DNA of 64,000 nucleotides from Erpobdella octoculata (taxonomy: Eukaryota > Annelida > Clitellata > Hirudinida > Erpobdellidae): assembly GCA_963978895.1 (NCBI GenBank), contig OZ022247.1:17158312-17222311 (forward strand). The letters are read 5' to 3'. The translations under genes and the position numbers were made by a program. The notes beneath the pieces were generated by a model. That model saw nothing but the letters and a program-made list of their open reading frames with translations. It was not told the DNA's origin and searched no databases. Shown here in pieces: positions 23,325 to 35,319 of the stretch. How positions within the stretch are numbered: position 1 is the first letter of the stretch; each line of letters begins with the position of its first letter.

Positions 23325-25489
23325 TTAGTTAGCTTCATAAGCACTCTTAAAAAGTTCAAATTTAAGTAGAGATTTAAATGTTGTTAAAGAAATGTTAGAA
23401 TTTTTTAGCTCCTGTGACAAGGAGTTCCAGAGCTTCGGACCAGCCACTGCGAAACCCCGGAAACCCATCGGCACAGAGTGTGTCCGGGGAACATTCAGGT
23501 CGCCACGAGCGGCTGACCGAAGGCGGGAACTGTAATCACAGGAGCTGACTTGTGATATCATGTCGCACAGGTATGGTGGAGCCAGACCGTGCAAACACTT
23601 AAAAACCAATAGACCTAGTTTAAACTGGATTCTTTGTCTGACAGGGAGCCAGTGCAGACGTTTACGCATGTCATCCGAAACTGGGTCAAATCTCCGCTTC
23701 TTTAGAATCAGGCGAGCCGCCGAGCGCAGCACAAACTGGAGTCTGTTGATCAGTTCATCACTCAATCCTGCAAGCAGACTATTGCAGTAATCGAGTTTAC
23801 TTGAGACGAATGCATGAACGAGCATTGTGCAAGCCTCGGTTGAGAGAGAGAGCCGCGGATGACTCGGAGTTGGCGTAGCTGGTAAGATGATGAGCGGCAG
23901 ATTTTCTGGACATGATCGCGCATGGTCAATGGACCATCAATCGTGACACCAAAATCATTCACCGCAGGCTGAAGGGTTACAGCGCCCCCATGGAGGGTCA
24001 CAGATTTTATTCTGATCTTTTGTAACTGCTTTCGTCCTCCAAGCCAGATAAACTGAGTCTTGTCAGGGTTCAACTTTAGACGATTCGACGACATCCAGGT
24101 ATCAATCACACCAATACATTCAGTCACATTCATTACATGGCGGTCTGCATCGGCCGCTCCACCGACAGCATACAATTGAGCATCGTCGGCATAACAGTGA
24201 ATTCCCAAGCCGTGCTCAGATGCAGCAATAAGATCGTCCGCCGTATAGAGGAGAAAAAGCAGAGGACCAAGTACACTACCTTGAGGAACGCCAGAAGTGA
24301 CATCAGCGGTCAACGACGCGACCCCGCCGAAAATGACCTGCTGCGTACGTTCCCGGAGAAAGGAAGACAGCCAAGCAAGGACCGACCCAGACAACCCAAA
24401 TGACTCCTTTAGACGATGGAGGAGTATGTCATGGTCCACTGTATCGAAGGCAGCAGACATATCGAGTAACCCGAGGAGGGTTACGTTTTTGTTATCTGCA
24501 GCAGACAAGATGTCCGATAGAACTTTCAGAAGGGCCGTTTCAGTCGAATGACAAGCTCGGAATCCAGATTGGTGCCTCGGCAACAGACTGTGTTCATTAA
24601 GGAATGTTGTTAATCGTTTGCTTACAATTCGTTCGACCAACTTGGAAATGAAGGTGAGGTTGGATATCGGCCGGTAATTTTTGACGTCATTTCGATCCAG
24701 AACTTCTCCCTTCAAAATTGGCTTCACGATGGCATGTCGCTGTGATTGAGGCAACCAACCAGACTGAAGTGAGCGATTACACATCTCAGTGATATATGGA
24801 AGTAGGTCTGTCAGGAATTCCCTAAGAAGGTGAGTCGGAATCGGATCAAGCGAGCATGATGTGGATTTGGCGGCCAGAATCATTTCGTACACTTCCTTTG
24901 TTGAACAAGGCTCAAAGTTGTTCAGAAGAACACTCGCTGGAGGAAGTCCGGAAGCCGGCGACGAGGCACCCGTTGAGTCCCGAATGTCACGAATCTTTTT
25001 GGTGAAATGGTCCAGTAGATCCTGAGCGCTAGGGCCACCGCTTTTAGTGGCTGCCACCCGATTGAGGCCAAGAATACTAAAGAAGGTCTTCCACAATTTT
25101 CTAGGTTGACCAACATTATTCTTTACAATCTGTAACCAGTAGCCATTTTCTTTGGCACGGTTGATTTTGTGACGCTTCTTTTCTTTCTCCACCCAGGCTA
25201 GTCTATCAGAGGGAAGCATCGTGCGTCTGTAACGTTTTTCGAAAATTCGCGAGCTGCGACGCAACTGTCGAGACTCATCATCATACCATACAGCAATCGG
25301 TCGACATCGAATTTTGACTGTTTTGATTGGGGCAAATCTGTCCGCTAGCCCCCGAAGAACTGTATCGTAGGTAGCAAAAAGAATGTCAGGGCCAACGTCA
25401 TCCGGGATCTCTCCGCAGAGCTCGGACTCACGCAACGCCCGCTGGAATAGAGTAGGTCTACTTTTTTCCATGACCTGATGGAATTCCAC
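23325..25489 (-). pseudogene. LINE reverse transcriptase and C-terminal domain
   Basis: RT motifs in order: NYRPISNLTFISKLVERIV, HQSGFRACHSTETALLKVL, LDMSAAFDTVDHDILLHRL, SGVPQGSVLGPLLFLLY, and the catalytic CYADDAQLY near 24180, then LNPDKTQFIWLG. A frameshift near 23820 moves the C-terminal part (SKLDYCNSLLAGL, LHWLPVRQRIQFKL, GPKLWNSLS) to another frame. Motif wording places it in the CR1/L2 group. All catalytic residues remain, so the frameshifts are the only visible block. Confidence 0.92.
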
Positions 25490-26604
25490 ACAACCATTGG
25501 TGTTTGTTTCACGAAATGCAATTTCCAGGTTATGAAACTATGATCAGATATTACTCCAGCTGGATCAACGCCCACATCGGATACAGTATCCTCATGACGC
25601 GTGAAAATATGATCGAGCGTTCCTCCCCGAGTGTGAGTTGGTTCGTGCACATGCTGGGCGCAATCAAAACTCGCGAATAGATCCAGTAGTCGCACGGCAT
25701 CATGGTCATCTTTTCTCTCAATATGAATGTTGAAATCTCCAGTCACAACGATTTGGCACTTGTATAGAGCCAAAACTTCCAGGTATCTCGTCAGTTCTTC
25801 AAAGAATAATTCCGACACCTGCTGCGAGCCCCGACGGTATAACAGCAATACCGCAACAGTAGAGCAACCGCCAACCGTGAATGCAAGTGACTCAAACGTC
25901 ACTGCCGGGCTGGACGATTTAATTTGGTGATATCTCAAGCTAGAGTTGATTATGGCAGCAACACCTCCGTAACCACGGTCACCCTCACTCTCGGACTGAC
26001 GTGGGGAATCATGTAGAGAATAATTTTCAGGAACGCAGCGACGGAGAGAAGTGTCTCTGGTAGAGGAATAATGAGTCTCAGTGAGTAAACAGATGTCGAG
26101 ATTTCTATTGCTTATTTCAGTGTTGATTGCAGTATATTTTGATCTAACCGAGTTCGCATTCAGCAAACCGAACGCAAGTGTTCTGCTAGATGAGGCAGAT
26201 GTATGAGAGCTTCTGCCGTCGTCCGACGTGGAGACATTGGTTCCGAGAGAACGTGCACTCCAGCCGCCAGTGTGACAACCAGAGGGCATTGTAGAATTAT
26301 TGAGACCCGAAGTGATGCAAGTACCGTCAATAGTGTGGGCGGGAAAACCAGAGCGAGAGGATGTATGGAAGAAACGACCAGCTCTTCGTCCCCTGTAGTG
26401 GTATCTTCGAACGTCGTAACGTAACAGCTGGATTTCTCGAAGGCTCTGAAGAAACATTCCACTGGGAGAGCGGCAGTGTTGAAAGTTGATCGAGATAAGT
26501 TCGCTCCGAGAGTAGATTTGACGAGTAGGCGTACACATTGCAGACATGTTTATCAAGAGATGAGAAAAAGCAACGCAAAATGTTTCAAGTTGATAATAAT
26601 CCAT
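25345..26604 (-). pseudogene. LINE AP-type endonuclease
   Basis: The 419-codon frame has a poorly conserved first ~150 residues, then the apurinic-endonuclease fold: LLNANSVRSKY, LLTETHYS, VVTGDFNIHIE, GTLDHIFTR and ISDHSFITWKL. This enzyme nicks target DNA for reverse transcription. It overlaps the RT frame because of a frameshift near 25480. Confidence 0.9.
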
Positions 26605-26696
26605 TGCTTAAGAGAAGAATTTTGAGTTTTTAATGTAATAATTAATTAATAAGACTGTTTTTAAGTATAAATATATACGAGGAGACGGGATGTATT

Positions 26697-27475
26697 GAAA
26701 GGCAGCTACACGCGAGACGCCAATCCCGCCATATTTGTTTTTCTAACGAACTCAAAACGACGCAGAAACAGTCCGAAGAGCAACGTAAAATGTTTCAAAT
26801 TGATATCAATATACTATAAAAAAAAAGATTTTCGAATTTTGAAAGTAATGATGAAATAAAACTGTTTGTAAATATACGATTAGATTAGATTAGGCGGGAC
26901 GAGTTGAAAGGCAGCCGCACCACTGATCTCTATAATATAATAATAATAAATTATATTATAGAGATCAGTGAGCCGCGCGCGAGGCGCCTGTCCCAATCCA
27001 TATACCAAATTTCAAAATCTCCTCATTTTTGGTTTTCGAGATATACATTGTTTTAGAAAAACGTTTGTTTTCCATAAAATTTGTTTTATATAAAAGGCAG
27101 CTACACGCGAGACGCCAATCCCGCCATATTTGTTTTTCTAACGAACTCAAAACGACGCAGAAACAGTCCGAAGAGCAACGTAAAATGTTTCAAATTGATA
27201 TCAATATACTATAAAAAAAAAGATTTTCGAATTTTGAAAGTAATGATGAAATAAAACTGTTTGTAAATATACGATTAGATTAGATTAGGCGGGACGAGTT
27301 GAAAGGCAGCCGCACCACTGATCTCTATAATATAATAATAATAAATTATATTATAGAGATCAGTGAGCCGCGCGCGAGGCGCCTGTCCCAATCCATATAC
27401 CAAATTTCAAAATCTCCTCATTTTTGGTTTTCGAGATATACATTGTTTTAGAAAAACGTTTGTTTTCCAGTTTCT
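26697..27475. repeat. 395-bp tandem duplication containing a perfect hairpin
   Basis: The block from GGCAGCTACACGCGAGACGC (26701) recurs at 27096, with a period of 395 bp and almost no differences. Each copy has an exact 21-bp inverted repeat around an 8-base loop (26921-26970 and 27316-27365). The second copy ends near 27475. No protein is seen. Confidence 0.93.
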
Positions 27476-27518
27476 TCCCCTCAGGAGCAAAGTTTTCAAA
27501 AATCCTTTCTTAGTGGAT

Positions 27519-28864
27519 CAGTGGCGTAGGGGGGGGGGCAGGGGGGACAGTTGTTCCCGGGCCCAGGGCTGGGAGGGGCGCAATATCAGTGACCAAAATT
27601 TTTTTATTATTATTTTGCTTTACCTAGCAATTTTTATGACTCTCCTTTAGAACAGTGCAGGTCAAGTCAAGCAGTGCAGTTAAAAGCTTGTATAGATTAT
27701 GCTCTATATAGCATATCCGTGGTATAGCTACATTTGGTTAGTCAGTGTAGCCGCCTACACATAACTGCTATTACTAAGTTTAGTTTCGTTTTTGTCTCAC
27801 GGGACCAACGGGCTGCTGGAGAAATGGATGATAATGTAGATAATCTTTCTTAGTATGACACATGGACATTGGACTCGGGACTAAGTAATAGCACTAATAT
27901 ACTGAGTCTATGTATTACAATTATGAATATAAACTAGTAAAATCTGTTTTGAGAAATATGTAGCATTGAGTGCACAGTAATAACTTTGTTATGTGCCTGC
28001 AGCAGTGGAATGAAATTTTACTGATACAAACAGATTTAATTTACACAATACACATTGAACAGACTGGGAGGATGCGACAGCATCGGTATGCATCCAGCCT
28101 CCTTCTAAATATGTTAATTATGTACAGATCATATAGACTTTAGTCAGCTCGAATCTTGATCTATTCAAATCAGATTGAATTATAAGAGTGATTGTTATAT
28201 TATGTTAGTAAACTGTGAACGATAAATTAAAAATTCAAAATAATTTAAAAAAAAACAATTTAAATTTGTTGAGGATCTTTTCAAAAGTTCACAAACTTTT
28301 TGAACAAGACGTTCATTTTGACTATTCTTTGTTATTACATACCATACCAACTATGTTAATGAACTACTAATCAATCATCAAAAAGAAAAGTTGTTTGGAA
28401 TTTGCATTTCTTTTTTGAAGGAAAACAAATAAACAAAGTGAGTAACAATGATTATTATTTTCATGAATTTTTTCTTCACTGGAATTTAATATTAATTATT
28501 AATTTATATAAAATTGAAAATTCACTGGAATTTAATATTAATTATTAATTTATATAAAATTGAACTTGGTTATATGATTAAAGCAATTTGAAAATAATAC
28601 TTTTCAGTTTGTCAAATAAAATTAAAAAACTTATATTAAAATTTATTAGAAAATTTAATTATTGTTAATTATATAAATAACTATTTATTAATATTGTATC
28701 CTATATACAAAGTTTTCTTAATTCCAGATATGTTTGGAAGAGGGCCTAGTGGAGCTCAGCGAAGAAAAAGAAAGGCAGATGAAACAAGGGAAGCTAGTAA
28801 TTCCAGCAAACTACTGGAATGTTTTTTGAAGAAGGCAAAGTCAACACCAGAAGAAAGCCATCAG
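27519..28864 (+). mobile_element. hAT element fragment (ZMYM1/TTF type)
   Basis: It begins CAGTGGCGTAGGGGGGGGGG and a G-rich stretch (to about 27590), typical of one hAT terminus. After ~1.1 kb without coding signal, an exon starting after an AG acceptor at about 28728 reads MFGRGPSGAQRRKRKADETR and EASNSSKLLECFLKK, like N-termini of TTF-type hAT transposases. It is cut at 28864 by another hAT terminus. A 46-bp tandem duplication lies at 28478-28570. Confidence 0.6.
28478..28570. repeat. 46-bp tandem duplication
   Basis: TTCACTGGAATTTAATATTA and the next ~26 bases occur twice in a row. Confidence 0.9.
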
Positions 28865-29090
28865 TAGGGATGTCACGGGTACCCGAACCCGAACCCGATT
28901 TCGGTACTACCCGGTCTTTTTCTGATACCCGAACCCGAACCCGAAAATGAAAAAACTTGATACCCGAACCCGAACCCGAAAATGAGAAAACTTGATACCT
29001 GAACTCGAACCAGAAAATGTGAAAACTTGATACCCGAACCCGAAAATTTATAAGGCTAATACCCGAACTCGGAGTTGTGAACAAATAAAT
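28865..29090 (-). mobile_element. Terminus of the TTCGGG-type hAT family
   Basis: TAGGGATGTCACGGGTACCC followed by CCGAACCCGAACCCGA repeats is the inverse of the right end of the 4325-6397 element. Only this end is present; a P-type element begins at about 29104. Confidence 0.85.
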
Positions 29091-29397
29091 CTTTATAAAG
29101 GCTGTGTCCATGGATTTCTAGATATAACATCTGGATACACAACCTCACACAAAACGATTTTATTGTATACGCGTTTGGGCCTAGGCTTGCAGCCTGCAGC
29201 AAGCTAGCTAGAGTACTACAATCATAAATTTATATCTATGGCTACAACGTTCAAGCTGTATACGCGAGCTGTTCTATTCTATCGTTCATTAGTTCATTGT
29301 GCAGTGTCTTGCGTGTTGCTTAAAGGCTTAAACTTTGTTCGTAAACTAGTTTTTGTTCTCCATTTTAGTTGTTCGTTAAACTAATAATATAATTAAA

Positions 29398-29688
29398 ATG
29401 GTAAATAAATGTTCAGCGTTCGGATGCCGAAGTGGATACTCTTCTAAGTCTTCTAGCAACAGTAATGTAAAGACAGGAGAATTTTCATTTCATTCGTACC
29501 CATTGAACAATGCCGATCTTTGCAGAAAATGGATTAAAGCAAATCCTCGATTAAATTTTGAACCTAACAGAAATTCGAAAATGTGCTCATTACATTTCTT
29601 GTCGTCAGATTTCGTTACCGAATTTAAAGATTCGAATAAATCAAGGCTGAAAAAGAGGATGCAAACACCAACAACGTTTAAAGTTTAA
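29398..29688 (+). CDS. THAP DNA-binding domain of P-type transposase
   Basis: 96 codons starting MVNKCSAFGCRSGYSS. The C2CH zinc site is C5-x4-C10, then CSLHF (C-x2-H) near residue 61-64, with the invariant W (RKWIKANPR) and a TPTTF box at the end. THAP domains recognise transposon ends. In P-type transposases a long catalytic region follows, but here a stop comes directly after the domain, and coding similarity resumes at about 29720 in the C-terminal region. Either a short THAP-only protein or an exon of a broken gene. Confidence 0.85.
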   Translation: MVNKCSAFGCRSGYSSKSSSNSNVKTGEFSFHSYPLNNADLCRKWIKANPRLNFEPNRNSKMCSLHFLSSDFVTEFKDSNKSRLKKRMQTPTTFKV

Positions 29689-29719
29689 AGTTAATTAACC
29701 CATCCAGCATTGAGAAAGT

Positions 29720-30827
29720 TTCAGTAAAACTCGCTGTATCTATCTTCTCAGAATCAACAGTTAATGCCTTGAAGTACTACATTGAAAATGAAGGTAAATC
29801 TGATAGGACAGGTACTGCATGGTTTGCTGAATTGCTAACAAAATTTTATTATGTTTTAAATGTAAAATCATCTTCCAAAGGAAAGCGTAAAAGAAACTAC
29901 CATATGGATCCTGTAAAGTACTTTTTGAAAGAATTTGATGAATTTCTTCAAGTTTGGCAAAAATCTAAAACATTGGTCTTGAGTCGAGAAACATTTTTAG
30001 CATTATGTCAGACATGTTCAGCAACTGCTGACTATTGCATTTAGCTATTGAGTACAATGGACTTCAAGTTTATTCTCCTCGGTCATTTCCAGTTTGATCC
30101 GATTGAATCACGATTTGGGTGGATTCGTCAAATTGCAAGAGGAATTTTTTGTATTTCTATAAAACAAGTAGTGGAGAGTGACACAAAAATAAAAATGATG
30201 TCACTGATAAAACACTCCAAGCTATCTTTGTCTAATATAGATAATTTTATTGACGTCAGAGATTGTTCGAACAATGTGGATGATCAAGCAACAAAAATTG
30301 CAAACTTGTTGAAGAATTTGACTCTTCCTAATGGAAGTGAAACAACAACAATATACTATGTTGCTGGAGCTGTAGCTCATTCAATAATTCATCAAATGAA
30401 ATGCCAATATTGCAAAGAACTTCTCGTTGATGAAGATTTTTATAACTTGGATAAGTTGAATTTGCAGCGACTAGATGTATATCTCAATGATATCAATCGA
30501 AGAGGTCTGTTAAAACCTTCTGAATATACTTTCTCAGTTTGTTTGCAAAACTGGAAAGTATTTGATGCCTTGAAAAGTTCAGAGAGTAATTTAAAGTTAT
30601 TTATATATACTACAAAACATAAAGAACTTTTTATAAAAATAGTTGACAGATTGCTAGTGGATGATTCTCTTTTGATAGAAGAAAACTTTTGTGCAGCTAA
30701 TCACAATTTTAAAGAATTTATAAGTTCAAAGTTTTTCAACTGCATATCTAAAGATTATGTGAAAGAATTAAATGAGAAAAATGAAAATTGCAGCAAGCGA
30801 AGAAAATTAGATAAACTTGTTAAATAA
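29720..30827 (+). pseudogene. P-type transposase C-terminal region
   Basis: An upstream block (VKLAVSIFSESTVNALKYYI) and WFAELLTKFYYVLNVKS lead to LSTMDFKFILLGHFQFDPIE then SRFGWIRQIARG, the hallmark C-terminal block of P-element/THAP9 transposases, and a cysteine pair (HQMKCQYCKELL). A TAG at 30042-30044 lies in the middle of this conserved block in the same frame. The RNase H-like catalytic core between THAP and this region is deleted. A GTP-binding insertion was not found. Confidence 0.85.
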
Positions 30828-31252
30828 ACATGACTCGCTAAATGAATACTAATTAATATTTTATGTAAGTTTATTGTGTGTATGTGTGTTTAAACATGTT
30901 TCAGATACTTTTAGGTTTTGTTTATTAATAAATTTGCACTAAAACAGCTGTGATTAAATTTATCTCAATATTAAAATACTAACATTCATTCTAAAAAGTT
31001 GAATAGCCCACTCAACACTTAGGCCCAAACGCGTATTGGTACGCTAATGGGTTGTGATTCCAGATGTTATATATCTAGAATTCCATGAATAGACCCAACT
31101 GAGACAATAAAAAGAACCGCCAATAAACTAATTACACAAGCTAATAAAATGATAAATAGAACAAATGACAAACTCATCCAGATAATGGGTGAATTTGACC
31201 CGGGATATCTCTATGGCAACGTAAAAATCCACTCGCAAAGTCGCTCAATAAA

Positions 31253-33337
31253 ATGATATCCCCTTATTGTTTAAATAAACATAGTGTTAGATCATCAGCT
31301 GACTTTATCACTTTGGTTCGGGGCACCTCTGATGTGACCGGAATCATTGCCTCTCTTGACGTCGAAAGCCTCTTTACTAACGTTCCAGTGGAGGAAACTA
31401 TCGAAATAATCGTACAACAAATTTTCCATCACCCCACAAAGTCACCTCCATCTCTTAATCCCGTTACTCTGTCAGACCTACTGAGGTTATGTACAACCCA
31501 GGTACCGTTTAAACATCCCAATGGGCATTTGTATCTACAAATCGACGGCGTCGCAATGGGGTCTCCTTTGGGCCCCACATTCGCGGAGTTTTACATGTCT
31601 AAAGTTGAAGAAAAAGTGTTCCAAGAAATATGCGAAAAGCCTCAAATATATGTGCGATATTTCGATGACATTTTCGTTCTTTGCAAGAACTACGACCAGC
31701 TCACAAAGTTAAAGACCTCTCTTGAAAATAATTCCGTTTTAAAATTCACGACTGAGTTTAACCCTGACAATAAACTCTCTTTTCTGGATTTGTTCGTAAC
31801 TAAAACCAATCGTTCTTTAAAAATGAATCTCTATAAAAAACCAACAAATCATGGAGAAACTCTCAACGCCGCAGGCTTCTGCCCAGAACGATACAAAATC
31901 AGTGTTGTGTTGAATATGTTATACAGAGCTCGTCAAGCTACTGACAACCTTGACGAACTGAAGGCAGAAATTCAAAAAATCAAAACAACTTTGATTAACA
32001 ACAATTTTACCGATAGACTGGTAGACGACATCGTTGCTAGATTCCTCAAAGACAGCCCAAATATGGAGAAATTTAAAGACACTGGTAAAAAAATTCTAAA
32101 CTTGTTTTATGGCGCTCAAATGCATAGCTCCTATAGGATCGACGAAGAAATTATCAAGAACATCGTCAAAACCCAAGTCAAAGTTGCTGACACAGATGAG
32201 TATAGACTTCGACTCAACGTGTTTTACAGACCAGAAACTACTCATTCGCTAATTATGCGCAACAATCTATCAAATAATAGCAAACAACTTCAACGGAAAA
32301 ACGTCGTCTATAAGTTTACATGCCCACATGATCATTTTGAAAAACAAGTAACTACCTACATAGGGTCTACAATAACGTCCTTGCCTAGAAGACTGACGAT
32401 GCACTTACAAGGAGGGAGTATTGCTAAACATTTCCGCGAGACACACTTCCGTAATCTGACGAGACAAATTCTCGTCGACAACACTAAGATTATTGGTACA
32501 AATAGCAGCCCAAAAAGACTTAGAATTTTAGAAGCCTTATTAATTCAAGACCAACGACCAAGTATCAACATTCAGGATAATAACTTCAGTCATCGACTTA
32601 AACTGTTTGGTAGTTCAATTGTGGGACAAGTCGAAACCAAAAGAAAGAAGACCGAGGTATTGAATAGCAGGGATGAGCGTAAAGATCGTTGCGACCGTCG
32701 CTCCGTTGAATTTGTTGGATTCGACGCTGTTCTCGACTCTAAGTCTCAAGAAGCTGTTCTCGACTCTAAGTCTCAAGAAGCTGCTCTCGACTCTAAGTCT
32801 CAAGAGGCTGTTCTCGAATCTCAGTCTCAAGAAGCTGTTCTCGACTCTGGTCTCAAGAAGCTGAAATAAGTCCTGAACTTGTTTTGTTTTCTTCCACAAA
32901 AAGAAAAAGTGGAAAAATGTAGTAATTGTGACTCTAAATTTCAAGAGCCCAAAATATTAAACAATGAGGAAGAACAGAGAGATAGTTGTGACCTTCATCC
33001 CGTCGAATTAGTTGGATTCGACTCTACCTTCGATCCCGATCTTCGTGAAGATGATCTACGCACTGGAAAAGTTGAAGACATGGATGTCTTACAAAAATGT
33101 AAAAACGAGTGCGACAAGCGACCTGGGAAGGAGGAGTTGATTGATGACAGAACCGGACTTGTAACTACACCTCTTGAGTGCGACATGGAACCTGGATATT
33201 TGGACGTTGCTCTTTGTTTCGATTTTTCAGAGGTGCGCACCTGTATGTCCGTGACTGTCGGCAAAAGCACGTGTGATCCAGGCGTATTTAACCACCTGCT
33301 TGGTAATGTAAATATTACAACTAGAAAACGACGTTGA
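31253..33337 (+). pseudogene. PLE reverse transcriptase - GIY-YIG endonuclease
   Basis: The true reading frame starts upstream: LAKSLNKMISPY continues into the first ATG, and a piece of the N-terminal part (31089-31220, DPTETIKRTANKLITQANKM) is joined to it out of frame by a deletion. RT motifs: SLDVESLFTNVPVEETI, DGVAMGSPLGPTFAEFYM and the catalytic YVRYFDDIFVL near residue 135. GIY-YIG: TTYIGSTITSLPRRLTMHL near residue 366. Then five copies of a nine-residue repeat (AVLDSKSQE), a TAA at 32867-32869, and an extension open in the same frame to FNHLLGNVNITTRKRR. The deletion and the in-frame stop suggest a dead copy. Confidence 0.88.
32727..32855 (+). repeat. 27-bp coding tandem repeat
   Basis: GCTGTTCTCGACTCTAAGTC plus 7 bases is repeated about 4.7 times inside the PLE reading frame and keeps phase. 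Confidence 0.93.
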
Positions 33338-34234
33338 CTGTATATTACTTTAGTTTTTTCCAGTCGAATAAGATAAGATAACGTTTATTATAGTGGTTTA
33401 GAAGACTTTACGCCTATAGACAACCACTTCGAATTAAAAATAATAATTAACAGAATAAAATAAAATAAATGAAAAATGATAATAGATAAATAAACTAATA
33501 AAAAATAAGTAATTGCATAAAAATCAGTATCCATGCCTGGATAGCGCTACTTTAAAAGATGTGGTAGTCTCAGATGCTACAGTGTTATCGTCCAAGTCAT
33601 TCCATATATTTACCACTCTAGAACTAAAAAAAGCCTTTTTTATAGTCTTTTCTTGGTTTTTAAAAAGCTTAAATCTATGTCCCCTAGTGCTTTGAATCGG
33701 TGGTTGTTCAAAAAACATTGCTGGTGCTAAATCCTCTTTTCCTGTTATTATCTTGTAGGCTTCGATCAAGTCACCCTTACTTCTCCTTTTCTCTAGAGTT
33801 GTTAAGCCGCTTTGTTTTAATCTTTCTTCGTAAGGTAACTGGCTTAAATGCTTAATCAACTTTGTAGCCCTCATTTGTACCTTCTCCAACACTACGATGT
33901 CCTTTTTTAAAACAGGGCTCCAAGCTTGTACACAATATTCTAGATGTGGTCTTACCAAACATTTGTATAGTCTGATAATTATTTCCTGGTTTCGACTTAT
34001 TATTGTTCTCTTGACCAATCCTAAAACTTATTGGCTCGCTTTGCTGCTTCCGCACACTGTCTTGATGGTTTGCCGCTATTGTGTACTATAACTCCCAGAT
34101 CACTTTCCTCTTCAGATGTCTTCAACAATATTCCTCCCATCTCATACTGAAACTCTTGATTTCTATTACCCATGTGCATCACTGAGCATTTATCTACGTT
34201 GAACATCATTTGCCAGTCTAGGGACCATTGGTAT

Positions 34235-34242
34235 ATTTTTGC
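34235..34242. repeat. 8-bp hAT target duplication, left copy
   Basis: ATTTTTGC, repeated exactly at 35043-35050. Confidence 0.95.
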
Positions 34243-35042
34243 CAGAGATGTAGTACTTGGTACTCGTACTCGTACTCGAGTACAACTCGAGTACCGTTTT
34301 CAAGTACTCGTACTTGTACTCGGAACCTTGGTACTCGTACTCGTACTTGTTATTCCACTCAGTACTCGTACTCGTACTCGTACTCGTTATTTCACTAAGT
34401 ACTCGTACTCGTACTCGCATATGTGACACCTCTAAAAAAAGTTTGCTTGTTTATTAAACAGTTGTTTGGGATAATATTTCGTTTATACTTGCTGAAATCT
34501 AGTATACAGAGATGTTGTACTTGGTACTCGTACTCGTACCGTTCATCTGGGTCACCCCCACCAGCCAAAAAGTTAAAGTTGTTTCACAAGTATTCATCAA
34601 CGTTAGATGACACCTCCCTTAATGTCGATGCACAGTTGATCAGATATCTTGAGATGAGGATCACTGGTGATGGGGATGATGCACTAACGTTTTGGCAGAG
34701 TCATTCCAGTTACCTTGAGAAACTGTATCACTCAGCACTTCGTGCCTTTAGTATTCCAGCTTCAAGTTCACCAGTAGAACGTGTGTTCAGTGTTCACTGT
34801 GTTCAGCCACGGCGGAATAATTTTAAGACCCCCTAGGGCTAAGATGTCGGACTCTAAACTGTCGTCGCTAATTTTTCTGAAATTTAATAGTTTTTTGATG
34901 TAGAATAAACTATTATTTTGTTGACTTTAAAAAGTACTCGAAAAGTACTCGCTAAAAATTTCTTGTACTCGTACTCGTACTTGTACTCGAGACCTCAGTA
35001 CTCGTACTCGTACTCGGACCATAAGTACTCGCAACATCTCTG
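34243..35042 (+). mobile_element. hAT element with TACTCG subterminal repeats
   Basis: 800 bp, starting CAGAGATGTAGTACTTGG and ending with the inverse CGCAACATCTCTG, with ATTTTTGC duplicated on both sides. TACTCG repeats crowd the first ~180 and last ~110 bp. A second copy of the left terminus lies inside at 34507 in direct orientation. A transposase C-terminal remnant (34560-34836) identifies it as hAT. Confidence 0.93.
34560..34836 (+). pseudogene. hAT dimerisation domain remnant
   Basis: Reads PPAKKLKLFHKYSSTLDDTS, then LTFWQSHSSYLEKLYHSALR and AFSIPASSSPVERVFS, the signature of the hAT C-terminal dimerisation domain. It ends VQPRRNNFKTP at a stop, where the family normally continues RxxLxxxxxxxLxFL. 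N-terminal BED finger and catalytic domain are gone. Confidence 0.85.
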
Positions 35043-35319
35043 ATTTTTGCAAGATCTTTTCTTAAAATGTCGGCATCCAGCTCACACTCTACTTTCATGG
35101 ATATCTATCTGTCATCAGCAAATTTCGAGACCTTTGAACAAGTCCCTAAATCAAGGTCGTTAATGAACAGAACAAATAGTAATGGTCCCAAAACGGATCC
35201 TTGCGGTACACCACTTTTTATGCTTTTCCACTCCGAGTATTTCCCTTTAATTCGGACATACGCATAGAAACTTTTGCTGTCATTTTTTATATTATCCGTC
35301 AGCTTTTTCTCATAATCAA

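Larger units (their letters stand above)
23179..26604 (-). mobile_element. CR1/L2-type LINE, nearly full ORF2
   Basis: Minus-strand order: AP endonuclease (26604-25345), reverse transcriptase (25489-23762), C-terminal domain (23825-23325), then a 3' tail with a GGCGCTCCC/GGGAGCGCC hairpin and (TTTGA)n-like repeats ending at about 23179. Two frameshifts (near 25480 and 23820) inactivate it. No ORF1 was recognised. Confidence 0.9.
29104..31088 (+). mobile_element. P/THAP-type DNA transposon
   Basis: Terminal inverted repeats of about 70 bp: left CATGGATTTCTAGATATAAC and right its inverse GTTATATATCTAGAATTCCATG (spaced to 31088), continuing to GCGTTTGGGCCTA / TAGGCCCAAACGC. Inside are a THAP-domain ORF (29398-29688) and a decayed P-type transposase C-terminus (29769-30827). 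No convincing 8-bp target duplication was found, so one flank may be rearranged. Confidence 0.85.
31089..33340 (+). mobile_element. Penelope-like element B
   Basis: Contains most of a PLE polyprotein: a short upstream piece (31089-31240), reverse transcriptase and GIY-YIG endonuclease (31253-32869) and a C-terminal extension (to 33337). A deletion lies at about 31231. Unlike the other PLE copies it does not adjoin (TA)n: the left neighbour is the P-type element, the right a LINE. Confidence 0.88.
33524..35319 (-). pseudogene. LINE RT remnant, internally deleted and split
   Basis: YEKKLTDNIKNDSKSFYAYV runs directly into KYSEWKSIKSGVPQGSVLG, so the RT fingers and first half of the palm (about 250 residues in CR1) are deleted. 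The catalytic box reads KFADD followed by an early stop. After the hAT insertion the frame resumes with WQMMFNVDKCSVMHMGN, then, past a stop and frameshift near 34020, YKCLVRPHLEYCVQAWSP and GHRFKLFKNQEKTI. Confidence 0.88.

Noticed and set aside
27029..27214. Small ORFs across 26965-27214
   Set aside because: Chance frames in a tandem duplication, with no similarity or codon signal.
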